Shown piece by piece: positions 18,889 to 27,547 of a DNA stretch of 64,000 nt. Where the stretch lies: positions 186,001 to 250,000 of the forward strand of contig JADJHZ010000006.1 of the NCBI GenBank assembly GCA_016707205.1, read 5' to 3'. This DNA comes from Haliscomenobacter sp. (GTDB taxonomy: Bacteria > Bacteroidota > Bacteroidia > Chitinophagales > Saprospiraceae). A program made the position numbers and the translations under genes. How positions within the stretch are numbered: position 1 is the first letter of the stretch; each line of letters begins with the position of its first letter. A model generated the notes under the pieces. It made no database searches. It was not told the origin of the DNA and saw nothing but the letters and a program-made list of their open reading frames with translations.

Positions 18889-20457
18889 ATGAACATTTTT
18901 TCCCGGGAATCCCTGTTAAAGCAAATAGCCACCAGGCTGCATTGGGACGTAATCATTATCGGCGGCGGAGCAACCGGCCTGGGCATTGCCCTGGATAGCG
19001 CCACAAGGGGATACGCCACGCTCTTGCTGGAGCAGGCAGATTTTGCAAAAGGAACGTCGAGCCGGAGTACAAAGCTCGTACACGGCGGGGTTCGCTATCT
19101 GGCGCAGGGAAACATCGGATTAGTCAGGGAAGCGCTCCTCGAACGGGGTTTGATGCGCCAAAATGCGCCCCACCTGGTGCAGACCCAATCGTTCATCATT
19201 CCCAACTACCATTGGGGGAACAACTTGACCTATACCCTTGGCCTAACCATCTACGACCTGTTGTCGGGTAAACACAGCCTGGGAGAAGTTCGATATATTG
19301 GCAAAGAGGAAACCTTGGCCCGGTTAAAAACCATTAACCCTGAAAATCTGAAAGGCGGTGTGCTTTATCACGACGGCCAATTCGACGATTCCAGGTTCGC
19401 CGTTAACTTAGCTCAGACCAGTATTGAAAACGGAGCCGTTGTGTTGAATTATTTCAAGGTCCGGGGCTTATTGAAAAAAGCCAAGGGCGAAGTAACGGGC
19501 GTTTTAGCATATGATGAAGAATCAGATACCACCTACGAGCTAAAATCCAAGGTCGTATTTAACGCTACCGGCGTATTCGCGGACCATATTCTTAAAATGG
19601 ACAATCCGCAGGCTAACAACACCATAAGGCCCAGTCAAGGGGTCCATTTGGTATTGGACCAATCGTTCCTGCCGGGGAAAGATGCGATGATGATTCCCAA
19701 GACGGAGGACGGGAGAGTGCTATTTATCGTTCCGTGGAAAAATAAAGTAATAGCCGGGACAACCGACACCTTGGTTTCCGAACCACGCCTGGAGCCTGTT
19801 CCTTTGGAAGAAGAAATCGAGTTCATTCTATCCACCGTCAATAAATACCTTGTAAAAGCCGTTTCGCGTAACGATGTACTAAGCCTGTTTGCCGGATTAA
19901 GACCTCTGGCAGCTTCTCAAATGAGTCCGGAAAAAACAAAAGAGATCTCGCGCAGCCATAAAATCATGGTTTCCAAATCGGGATTAATCAGTATTACTGG
20001 CGGAAAATGGACGACCTACCGGAAAATGGCACAAGATGCCATAGACAAAGCCATATCCATTGGCAAGTTACCGAAACGAGCCTGTCTGACTGCGACCCTC
20101 CGTATCCATGGGGCAATGGACGGGTTAGAAGCCACTGATCATTTATCTGTTTATGGCGCTGATCGGGAAAAAATACAGGAATCTATTGCTCTATTCCCCG
20201 AATTGGGTAAAAAACTTCACCCCGACTTGCCATATCAGTGGGCAGAAGTTCGTTGGGCAATCAGGCATGAAATGGCGAGGACCTTGGAAGATGTTTTAGC
20301 CCGGCGGCTAAGGGGATTATTCACCGATGCGCGTGCGACTATCCATGTAGCCCCAATGGTTGTCAGGATGCTTGCCGATGAGTTGGGTAAAAATGCCGAT
20401 TGGCAACAACAGCAGGTCAACGCATTTACTAAGATGGCTGGTCAATATATTTTATAA
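18889..20457 (+). CDS. glpD: Aerobic glycerol-3-phosphate dehydrogenase (FAD-dependent)
   Basis: The product is 522 residues, a usual GlpD length. The FAD dinucleotide-binding motif 'DVIIIGGGATGLGIALDSATRG' is at residues 20-41. 'GTSSRSTKLVHGGVRYL' follows, then 'NATGVFADHILKM', 'PSQGVHLVLD' and 'FIVPWKNKVIAGTTDT', all conserved GlpD/GlpA blocks. The C-terminal domain contains 'EVRWAIRHEMARTLEDVLARR'. The enzyme oxidises sn-glycerol-3-phosphate to dihydroxyacetone phosphate at the inner membrane and passes electrons to quinone. It is first in glpDKF, 60 bp before glpK. No glpR-like regulator lies nearby. Confidence 0.96.
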   Translation: MNIFSRESLLKQIATRLHWDVIIIGGGATGLGIALDSATRGYATLLLEQADFAKGTSSRSTKLVHGGVRYLAQGNIGLVREALLERGLMRQNAPHLVQTQSFIIPNYHWGNNLTYTLGLTIYDLLSGKHSLGEVRYIGKEETLARLKTINPENLKGGVLYHDGQFDDSRFAVNLAQTSIENGAVVLNYFKVRGLLKKAKGEVTGVLAYDEESDTTYELKSKVVFNATGVFADHILKMDNPQANNTIRPSQGVHLVLDQSFLPGKDAMMIPKTEDGRVLFIVPWKNKVIAGTTDTLVSEPRLEPVPLEEEIEFILSTVNKYLVKAVSRNDVLSLFAGLRPLAASQMSPEKTKEISRSHKIMVSKSGLISITGGKWTTYRKMAQDAIDKAISIGKLPKRACLTATLRIHGAMDGLEATDHLSVYGADREKIQESIALFPELGKKLHPDLPYQWAEVRWAIRHEMARTLEDVLARRLRGLFTDARATIHVAPMVVRMLADELGKNADWQQQQVNAFTKMAGQYIL

Positions 20458-20517
20458 ATCGATTATTGTGTTTACTTTAACCTCTGGAAACCTATTACAG
20501 GAACATATTACGCCAAT

Positions 20518-22017
20518 ATGGATAAATATATACTAGCACTTGACCAAGGCACCACTAGCTCAAGAGCTGTCCTTTTCGATAAAAAAGGAACGATCGTGTC
20601 CATAGCCCAAAAGGAGTTTACGCAATATTTTCCCAAACCCGGATGGGTAGAGCACGATCCAGTGGAAATCTGGTCGGCCCAGGCCGGCGTGGCTACCGAG
20701 GTGATGGCCAAACAATCGCTGAGCGCTCAGAACATAGCGGCCATTGGAATCACCAACCAACGCGAAACCGTCGTCGTATGGGACCGCCAAACCGGGAAGC
20801 CTATTTACCCTGCGATCGTATGGCAGGATAAACGAACAGCTGCCTACTGCGACGAGTTAAAAAATCAGGGAAAAACGGACTGGATCCGGAATAAAACCGG
20901 ATTAGTCATCGACTCCTATTTTTCAGCAACCAAAGCCAAATGGATCCTCGACCATATCGCCGGCGCCAGGGAACGCGCAGAAGCAGGCGAATTGGCTCTT
21001 GGAACCATCGATACCTGGCTTGTCTGGAACCTTACCAAGGGCGCGTTGCACCTAACGGATGTGAGCAACGCCTCCAGGACGCTGCTGTTCAACATCCATA
21101 CCCTCGATTGGGATGAAGAACTGCTGGAGCTTTTTACCATCCCCCAAAGCATGCTGCCGGAAGTTCGGCAATCGAGCGAGGTATACGGAGAAACCAATAC
21201 GCCTGTCTTTTCAGACCCTATTCCTCTTGCCGGGATTGCCGGCGACCAGCAGGCAGCCCTTTTCGGCCAGATGTGCACCCAACCCGGCATGGTGAAAAAC
21301 ACCTATGGAACCGGTTGTTTCATGCTGATGCATATCGGCGAAAAACCGATTGTCTCCAGCCACAACCTCTTAACTACCGTGGCCTGGAAAATGAACGGAA
21401 CAACCCAGTACGCCCTGGAAGGAAGTATTTTTATTGCCGGAGCGGTGGTCCAATGGCTGCGCGACGGTCTGAAAATCATCAACGCCTCGAACGAGGTGGA
21501 AACCCTCGCGCTTTCGGTGGATAGCTCCGACGGCGTTTATGTTATCCCCGCTTTCGCGGGCTTGGGCGCTCCGTATTGGAACCAACACGCCCGGGGCACA
21601 ATCTTCGGGCTCACCAGGGGCAGCACCGATGCGCATATTGCCCGGGCAGCGCTCGAATCCATCGCTTACCAGACGATGGACGTGCTAAAAGCCATGGAAG
21701 CCGATGCGGGCATCTCCATCCGCGAATTGCGGGTCGACGGAGGAGCCACAGTGAACAACCTGTTGATGCAATTCCAGTCGGATGTCCTCAATACCGTGAC
21801 CGTAAGGCCAAAAATCATTGAAACCACCGTCATGGGCGCCGCTTATCTGGCGGGACTGGCGGTGGGCTATTGGAAGGGGCTGGAGGAAATCCAGGGAATC
21901 TGGCAGGCGGATGTCCAATTCCACCCTACCAGGGATCGGGAAAAAATCGAACGAGGGGTAAAAGGCTGGAATAAAGCGATTGAAGCCCTTCTGTGCTGGA
22001 CCAATTTAAATAATTAG
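20518..22017 (+). CDS. glpK: Glycerol kinase
   Basis: The product is 499 residues. It begins with the FGGY-kinase phosphate motif 'LALDQGTTSSRAVLFD' and continues with 'GITNQRETVVVWDRQTGKPIYPAIVWQD', 'AGIAGDQQAALFGQ', 'NTYGTGCFML' and the C-terminal 'LRVDGGATVNNLLMQFQSD'. All are hallmarks of GlpK. It phosphorylates glycerol in the cytoplasm to glycerol-3-phosphate, the substrate of GlpD. The gene starts 60 bp after glpD, and glpF follows after 12 bp, so one transcript is likely. Confidence 0.97.
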   Translation: MDKYILALDQGTTSSRAVLFDKKGTIVSIAQKEFTQYFPKPGWVEHDPVEIWSAQAGVATEVMAKQSLSAQNIAAIGITNQRETVVVWDRQTGKPIYPAIVWQDKRTAAYCDELKNQGKTDWIRNKTGLVIDSYFSATKAKWILDHIAGARERAEAGELALGTIDTWLVWNLTKGALHLTDVSNASRTLLFNIHTLDWDEELLELFTIPQSMLPEVRQSSEVYGETNTPVFSDPIPLAGIAGDQQAALFGQMCTQPGMVKNTYGTGCFMLMHIGEKPIVSSHNLLTTVAWKMNGTTQYALEGSIFIAGAVVQWLRDGLKIINASNEVETLALSVDSSDGVYVIPAFAGLGAPYWNQHARGTIFGLTRGSTDAHIARAALESIAYQTMDVLKAMEADAGISIRELRVDGGATVNNLLMQFQSDVLNTVTVRPKIIETTVMGAAYLAGLAVGYWKGLEEIQGIWQADVQFHPTRDREKIERGVKGWNKAIEALLCWTNLNN

Positions 22018-22029
22018 CAAAACCCTATC

Positions 22030-22770
22030 ATGACTCCAATTATTGCAGAAGTTATTGGAACGATGTTGGTGATTCTTTTAGGCGGCGGCGTAGTAGCCAA
22101 TGTTGTTTTAAACCATACCAAAGGAAATAATGGCGGGTGGATCGTCATTACTACTGGCTGGGCCCTGGCTGTTTTCGTTGGCGTGGTCGTTGCCGGCCCT
22201 TACAGCGGCGCCCATTTAAACCCAGCGGTTACCCTGGCATTGGCCATAGCCGGAAAATTCCCGTGGCAGAACGTTCCTTCGTTTATCCTGGCGCAGTTTG
22301 CCGGCGCTATGACCGGCGCCTCTTTGGTCTGGGTGATGTATTTAAAACATTTTAACGCCACGCAAGACAAAGACCTGATCCTTGCCGTTTTCTGCACTGC
22401 TCCTGCCATCCGAAGCCGATTCCACAATCTGGCGAGCGAAGCCATCGGGACTTTTGTGCTGATTCTCACCATTCTGTATTTCACCAATGCGTCCATGACG
22501 GATACTCAGACAGCTATTGGACTGGGTTCGGTAGGCGCTATTCCTGTGGCTTTTCTGGTTTGGGCAATAGGACTATCCTTAGGGGGCGCAACAGGCTATG
22601 CGATTAATCCGGCCAGAGATCTGGGGCCCCGGATCATCCATGCCTTATTGCCCATACAAACTAAAGGATCAAACGATTGGGGGTATTCGTGGGTACCTGT
22701 CGTCGGGCCGATCCTGGGTGGTTCGCTGGCCGCTTTGCTGTATCTGGGGTTGAAACAGGTGGCAGTTTAG
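22030..22770 (+). CDS. glpF: Glycerol facilitator (MIP/aquaporin family)
   Basis: The product is 246 residues with six hydrophobic segments and two NPA half-helices: 'SGAHLNPAVTLALA' and 'GYAINPARDLGPR'. The Asp after the second NPAR is typical of glycerol-conducting aquaglyceroporins rather than water-only aquaporins. It lets glycerol cross the inner membrane for capture by GlpK. It is last in glpDKF and converges on the regulator gene on the opposite strand. Confidence 0.94.
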   Translation: MTPIIAEVIGTMLVILLGGGVVANVVLNHTKGNNGGWIVITTGWALAVFVGVVVAGPYSGAHLNPAVTLALAIAGKFPWQNVPSFILAQFAGAMTGASLVWVMYLKHFNATQDKDLILAVFCTAPAIRSRFHNLASEAIGTFVLILTILYFTNASMTDTQTAIGLGSVGAIPVAFLVWAIGLSLGGATGYAINPARDLGPRIIHALLPIQTKGSNDWGYSWVPVVGPILGGSLAALLYLGLKQVAV

Positions 22771-22803
22771 GCGTTGGGGCGTTTAGGCGTTGGCGCGGGG
22801 CTA

Positions 22804-25518
22804 TTATGCCGGGTTAGACAAATCGTTCAAAACCCGGTAGAGGTCTTGATCTGGGTGTAAGTTGAGTTTTTTTCTCAACCGGGAACGGCTTACATTGATA
22901 CTGGAAGGCAGCACTTTCATGATGTCTGAAATCTCTTTGGAATTCAAGCCAATTTTCAGATAGGCGCACAGGCGCAGGTCGTACAACGACAAGTCGGGAA
23001 ACAGGGCCCTTAGCTTGGTGAAAAATTCCTGGTGCAGCTCGTCGATTTGAATTTCAAAGGTGTGGTCGTTCGTTTCCAGATACATATCCAGGATGCGTTT
23101 CATTTCGGTCCAATGCCCTTTGCTCACGGGCGTGTTGAGGGGAATTTGGTCCATTTTTTCTTTCAGGATATGCAGCAGGCGGTTTTTATCCTCATTCTCT
23201 TTGGCTTGTTTGGCCAGCTCGATGTTTTTTTGCTTGATCAGATGCTGTAATTGGTTCTTCTCATTTTCCAATTGTTGCTGTTTCAACTGGAGCGCTTCCT
23301 GTTCGAGTTTGTCCGCTTGACTGAGCAGGGCGGTTTGTTGCTGTTCCAACAAGGGCGCCCTTTGCTTCCGCTGCTGAACTTTGTGCCATGCGCGGTTCAG
23401 AAAATACGCCAAAGCCAATGCCAACAGGTATCCGGCATACGCCAGTCGGGTACGGTACCACGGCGGCAAAATGGCAAAGGAAACCTCCGAAACTGGAGTA
23501 ACCGAGCCGTTAACCTTCGCGCGTAATTTCAAGGTATAGGCGCCTTCCTTTAAACTCAAAAACTCCATCGTTCTTTCTCTTGTCCATGGACTCCATTGCC
23601 TGGAAACCCCTAGAAGCTGGTATTGGTACTGCGCCTGATGTTGATGCGGAATGCCAAAAGAGACCCGAAGGTTGTTTTGATTAAAAGCAATAGGCGTATT
23701 CGCGGCAATGGCTTGCCGTCCGCGATTGTTAAATACTTCGATATTCCTGACCAGCAGGCTATACGCTGCCGGTTTCTCCTGGATAGAAACAGGGCGGTTC
23801 TCCAGCGCAAACCCGTTGTGAATGGGATAGAATTGATAGCCGTCGGTAATATGGATGGGCTCATAGGTCCCTCTGAGTAATCCGGTGATAGGACCAGGAG
23901 CCTGCTGCGCCTCCCCGGGAATAAATTTTTTCTGCGCCGGATTAAATACGTACTGCCGTTCCGACGTGAGCAGATGGATGCCGCCTTTCGAGTCTTTCCG
24001 AAGGAAAGGGGCATTTCCCGAAAACAGCGAAGAAGGGAAAATCACCCGGTCGTGAATAGATAAATCGCTGCGGAGGACAAAACGGATCAGTCCAAAATTC
24101 GGAATATTCACCCACAGGATATCGTCCTTTTCCAGGAGCAATTGATTACAGGAACCAAGGATCAGTTCTAGTTTTTTGAGAAAAGCATAGCCGTTTGCCG
24201 TTTTTTTAAAGACCGAAATCCCATTGTAATTTCCGGTCAGCAGGTAATCGCCGCCGAAAGGGACTGCGGTCCAAACCCCGGGCTCGTCGTGAACCTGCCG
24301 GAAACCGGTCTTCCCAAAGGTGAACAGCCCTCTGTCGTGGCCGCAAAAGAGGGTTCCGCCGATGTCCGCCAGGGACCATACCTGCCCTTCGGAGCCTTTG
24401 ACCAGGGAAAGCGGGAAGTCATCGTCCGTACGGTTATCCAACTGATCCCAGACCGCTTGATACAAGCCTTGATTGGTTCCTAAATAAAAGACGCCATCCT
24501 TCAGCAACGCGGAAGAGGCCGTTCCAAAAGCGCCGTTAAAATCAAAAAAATAGGTCGTACCGCTATGGATATGCAAGGCGGAAATCCCGTAGTCCATACC
24601 CAACCAGAGCATGCCATTCGGGCTGTAATGCATACTCAAAATGGTATTGTTCGACAGGCCCTTTTGTTTGTCGATATGCTGGATGATGTTGCCCTGGAAG
24701 TCGGCAATATAGAGCCCATTCAGGATGGTTCCAAAGGCGGTATACTGGTCGTTAATCCGGACGGAGCAAAACGCCTGGTCTTTGATCAACGCGTCGGAAA
24801 CCCTACTTCGAACCGGAGCAATCCGGCCGGATTCATACAGGAACAGCCCCCGGTTTCTGGTGGCGATCATCAAGCCTTTTGCGTTGGCAAATACTCCGGT
24901 AATTGGAAACGGGGCCTTATCCGGATAGCTAAAGACCCGCTTAAGCGACATGCCGTTAAACAGGAACAAGCCGTCCTTTTCATCCGCCAGGTACAGGCTT
25001 TCCCCGGCGGTAAAACTTCCCGAGAATCGGTTCGGCGCGGCTATTTTGGTGAGTTGCGCGTTTCGGTATACGTACATATTACTGAACGAAACGAAAACGA
25101 TTTTGTCGCCAAGTTGGCGCACATCCCAAAACTCTTCGTTCTCTTCATTTGGATCCTTATGGAACGGATACAGAGAAGTATATTCCCATCTCAGGAGGGG
25201 ATTTCTTTTCCAGATCCCGAAATCCAAATCCGATCCGGAATAGATCACCGAATCGCTGGTTATATGCACCGAGCGCATAACCCCATTGCTTCCTTTATAG
25301 GCGCTCCAGGTATGCCCGTCGAACTCCAGCAAGCCCCCATCGCCCGCCATATACAGAATGCCATTGGGAGCAGAAGCCATATCCCATATTTTCCCGTGAT
25401 TGAAGTACTGGGAAGGAACATAGTTTTCCAATAGGGGCACGCCTTTCTCCGGAATTTTCTGAGCCAGCAGCGCAGGGAACCCCAGGAAAAGCAAGCTATA
25501 TGGAAGAATCGATTTCAA
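22804..25518 (-). CDS. One-piece sensor-regulator: propeller, Y_Y_Y domain, transmembrane helix, LuxR-like HTH
   Basis: The frame opens at a TTG at 25575, but a TTG at 25518 starts a better signal peptide (LKSILPYSLLFLGFPALLAQ) and gives 904 residues. The periplasmic part has propeller-type repeats ('GILYMAGDGGLLEFDG', 'NNTILSMHYSPNGMLWLGMDYGISAL') and then a triple-Tyr-type domain ('QYQYQLLGVSRQWSPWTRERTMEFLSL'). A membrane helix ('LAYAGYLLALALAYFL') and a long Gln/Leu-rich coiled coil follow. The C-terminus is a LuxR/GerE-like helix-turn-helix ('LSLYDLRLCAYLKIGLNSKEI' onward). No histidine kinase or receiver domain is present, so sensing and DNA binding are joined across the membrane. It lies after the beta-glucan operon, 183 bp from GH17, and probably controls it. 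Confidence 0.8.
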   Translation of the reverse strand: MKSILPYSLLFLGFPALLAQKIPEKGVPLLENYVPSQYFNHGKIWDMASAPNGILYMAGDGGLLEFDGHTWSAYKGSNGVMRSVHITSDSVIYSGSDLDFGIWKRNPLLRWEYTSLYPFHKDPNEENEEFWDVRQLGDKIVFVSFSNMYVYRNAQLTKIAAPNRFSGSFTAGESLYLADEKDGLFLFNGMSLKRVFSYPDKAPFPITGVFANAKGLMIATRNRGLFLYESGRIAPVRSRVSDALIKDQAFCSVRINDQYTAFGTILNGLYIADFQGNIIQHIDKQKGLSNNTILSMHYSPNGMLWLGMDYGISALHIHSGTTYFFDFNGAFGTASSALLKDGVFYLGTNQGLYQAVWDQLDNRTDDDFPLSLVKGSEGQVWSLADIGGTLFCGHDRGLFTFGKTGFRQVHDEPGVWTAVPFGGDYLLTGNYNGISVFKKTANGYAFLKKLELILGSCNQLLLEKDDILWVNIPNFGLIRFVLRSDLSIHDRVIFPSSLFSGNAPFLRKDSKGGIHLLTSERQYVFNPAQKKFIPGEAQQAPGPITGLLRGTYEPIHITDGYQFYPIHNGFALENRPVSIQEKPAAYSLLVRNIEVFNNRGRQAIAANTPIAFNQNNLRVSFGIPHQHQAQYQYQLLGVSRQWSPWTRERTMEFLSLKEGAYTLKLRAKVNGSVTPVSEVSFAILPPWYRTRLAYAGYLLALALAYFLNRAWHKVQQRKQRAPLLEQQQTALLSQADKLEQEALQLKQQQLENEKNQLQHLIKQKNIELAKQAKENEDKNRLLHILKEKMDQIPLNTPVSKGHWTEMKRILDMYLETNDHTFEIQIDELHQEFFTKLRALFPDLSLYDLRLCAYLKIGLNSKEISDIMKVLPSSINVSRSRLRKKLNLHPDQDLYRVLNDLSNPA

Positions 25519-25701
25519 AGGTAATGGCTGGTTTGGGCAAAACAGAATACGAAGCGCGCCAGGATTTAATCCCAAAATACAGCGGTTTGCGGCTTTTTGC
25601 TCCTCCTGCCTGCGGTATTTTGGATAAACGCCGACACAAGGTGCATACGCCCGTTTTCCGGATGGTATTTTCCCAATCCAGGCACGCTTTCAGATAAGGC
25701 A

Positions 25702-26626
25702 TTACCTTCTCGCGAAAACCTTTTTGGGCGTCCGGTCAATTTTATAAACCCCCCAGTGCTTTTCGGGCTCCAGCGGTTCGGGGGAGCCTTTCCAGGTTTC
25801 GTCGAATGCCTCGAAGAAGAATACCAGGATGTTTTCTGTTTCTGCCCAGTCCATCAGGTCTTTGTAATAAATCGCCTGGTTTTCCTCGCTTACGTGCTCC
25901 GGGTCAATGCCTCTGCCATTGGAACTGGTAGCCCAACCCGCTTCGGTAATGACGACGGGCTTGTCCGGGTATTTTTCTTTGACGGCGTAGTAATTGGATT
26001 TGGTGTAATCAAGCGCTTCGTGAATGTGTTTGTACTCCCAAACCGGATACGTGTGGATGGAAATAAAATCCAGCACGTCCGCCAGGGGTTTCAGTTTGTG
26101 AAGCCAGGGTACATAATTTTCACAGAAGGTCACCGGTTGACTGGCGCCTTGCTGCACCTTTTGGGCATATCCGGCAACCTGGGCAGCAGAAACATAGTGG
26201 TCGGTCCAATCCACGCAGGCCTCATTGCCCACAGAAAGGGAAAAGATGATCCCCGGATATTGATTCGCCAGATCGATCAATTTGCGGATCTTCTTTTCGT
26301 TTTGTTTTTTGTTGTGGGCCAGCTGCTTTTCCGAATACACTCCCCCACCCCACGGGCATCCGAAATTGTTCATTTCCGCTTCGATAAAGGCTCCGAGCAT
26401 AACTTGGAAATCCAGGTTTTTCTTTCCGGATGACGTCCAGAACCGTTTCCCCATGGAGGTCGACATCGTAAAGGCGAAGATATTTCCAATGCGGTTGCAG
26501 GATCTGCAAGTCCTCTTTCACCTCGTCATAGGTTGGATAAATGCCGCCAGGTCGCTGTCCTTCCCGAAAGCCCGAATAGCAAATAGCTTTAGCTGGAGTA
26601 ATGTTTAATGCCTCAAAATCATTCAT
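25702..26626 (-). pseudogene. GH17 beta-1,3-glucanase-like enzyme, frameshifted
   Basis: Two overlapping frames make one GH17 protein of about 308 residues. The first starts with ATG at 26624-26626, overlapping the stop of the upstream GH17 by 4 bp, and reads 'LNITPAKAICYSGFREGQ' to 'VLDVIRKE'. The second resumes with 'NLDFQVMLGAFIEAE' and holds acid/base 'SVGNEACVDW', nucleophile 'VITEAGWATSS' and 'FFFEAFDETWKG'. One extra A in the run at 26417-26421 (T5 on the plus strand) explains the break. No signal peptide is present, so a cytoplasmic enzyme on imported beta-1,3-oligosaccharides is expected. Downstream codons are well kept, so this is a recent mutation or a sequencing error rather than an old pseudogene. 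Confidence 0.75.
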
Positions 26627-27528
26627 CCAATTTGGAATTTCAACTGTTCGTTTTTGTCCCAAATCCCCCAGTACGCGCCCACTTCGCCTTCTGCACCTAC
26701 TTTCCAGGATTCATCAAAGGAAGAGAAATAGAACACTTCCACATTCTCGTCCAGCGCCCACATTTGGGTGTTAATGAAATACTCCAGCGCGCTCTTTTCT
26801 GAGGGGACAGCGCCTTTCAGATTTTCTCCCCGGCTGGGCCAACCGGTTTCGGTGATCAGCACCTTTTTCCCTTGTCCGGCCTGGACGGCCTGATAGTACA
26901 TTTTTTTCAAATAATCCAGGGAATTTTCAAAAGGGCAACCCTCCCAAAACGGGTAACAGTTGGCCAAAATCACATCGCAGGCTTCCGTGATTTTAGGCCG
27001 GTGAGAAAATTCGTAATACGCATCGACATAGCCGACCGGGATATTCGGAATAGCGCTTTTCACGCGGTAAATAAATTGGAGGAGTTCCTCTTCCGATAAA
27101 TCCTTCCGGTACATCACTTCGTTCCCCACGGCTGCGATGTCGACCAGGCCCGCTTTAGCGAGCTCGATAAGGCCTTCCACCTCTCGTTCGTTCACCTCCG
27201 GGTCATCGCCCAGCCATGCGCCTACCAGAGTTTTTAGCCCAAATTCTTTTGCTACTTTGGGAATGAGCTCATTGCCATCGGTACAGGAGAAGGAGCGAAC
27301 CCATTGGGTATAGGGCTTCAACAGGCCCATTCTCCTTCGCACCTGTTCTTCCGAAACGATATCGCCCGGTTTTTGGCCTTCTTCGTAGAGGCTGAAACAA
27401 AAACCATGCACTCCATTGTAAAGGATTTCCATGAACAAATCATTGACCTCCTGCCCGGAAAGACCCGAAAGGTAATTTTCCTGCTTCGTTTTTGCCAATG
27501 ACAAGTACCGGTCTGCTCTGTAGGACAT
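26623..27528 (-). CDS. GH17-family beta-1,3-glucan hydrolase, leaderless
   Basis: The product is 301 residues and similar in plan to the next gene, suggesting an old tandem duplication. It has 'GVHGFCFSLYEEGQKPGD' near the start, acid/base 'AAVGNEVMYR' and nucleophile 'VLITETGWPS', then 'VFYFSSFDESWK'. These are the GH17 catalytic blocks shared with plant and fungal beta-1,3-glucanases and glucosyltransferases. The N-terminus (MSYRADRYLSLAKTKQ) is hydrophilic, so cytoplasmic location is likely. It lies 19 bp after the symporter and overlaps the second GH17 by 4 bp. It could hydrolyse imported laminari-oligosaccharides or, like some bacterial GH17, transfer glucose. Confidence 0.85.
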   Translation of the reverse strand: MSYRADRYLSLAKTKQENYLSGLSGQEVNDLFMEILYNGVHGFCFSLYEEGQKPGDIVSEEQVRRRMGLLKPYTQWVRSFSCTDGNELIPKVAKEFGLKTLVGAWLGDDPEVNEREVEGLIELAKAGLVDIAAVGNEVMYRKDLSEEELLQFIYRVKSAIPNIPVGYVDAYYEFSHRPKITEACDVILANCYPFWEGCPFENSLDYLKKMYYQAVQAGQGKKVLITETGWPSRGENLKGAVPSEKSALEYFINTQMWALDENVEVFYFSSFDESWKVGAEGEVGAYWGIWDKNEQLKFQIG

Positions 27529-27547
27529 GTGATTCTAAATTTTTATT

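Noticed and set aside
20455..20466. AAATCGATTA between glpD and glpK considered as another LacI-type operator
   Set aside because: It lacks the outer C and G of the CAATCGNTTG sites, lies directly after the glpD stop inside a likely single transcript, and may be chance.
24565..25434. Open frame of 289 codons on the plus strand
   Set aside because: It lies antisense within the propeller region of the sensor-regulator and shows no recognisable motif.
25571..25622. Inverted CCAAAATAC/GTATTTTGG pair before the regulator gene
   Set aside because: The arms are only 9 bp with about 32 bp between them. It may be chance, although it resembles half of the palindrome at 40431-40444; too weak to report as a site.
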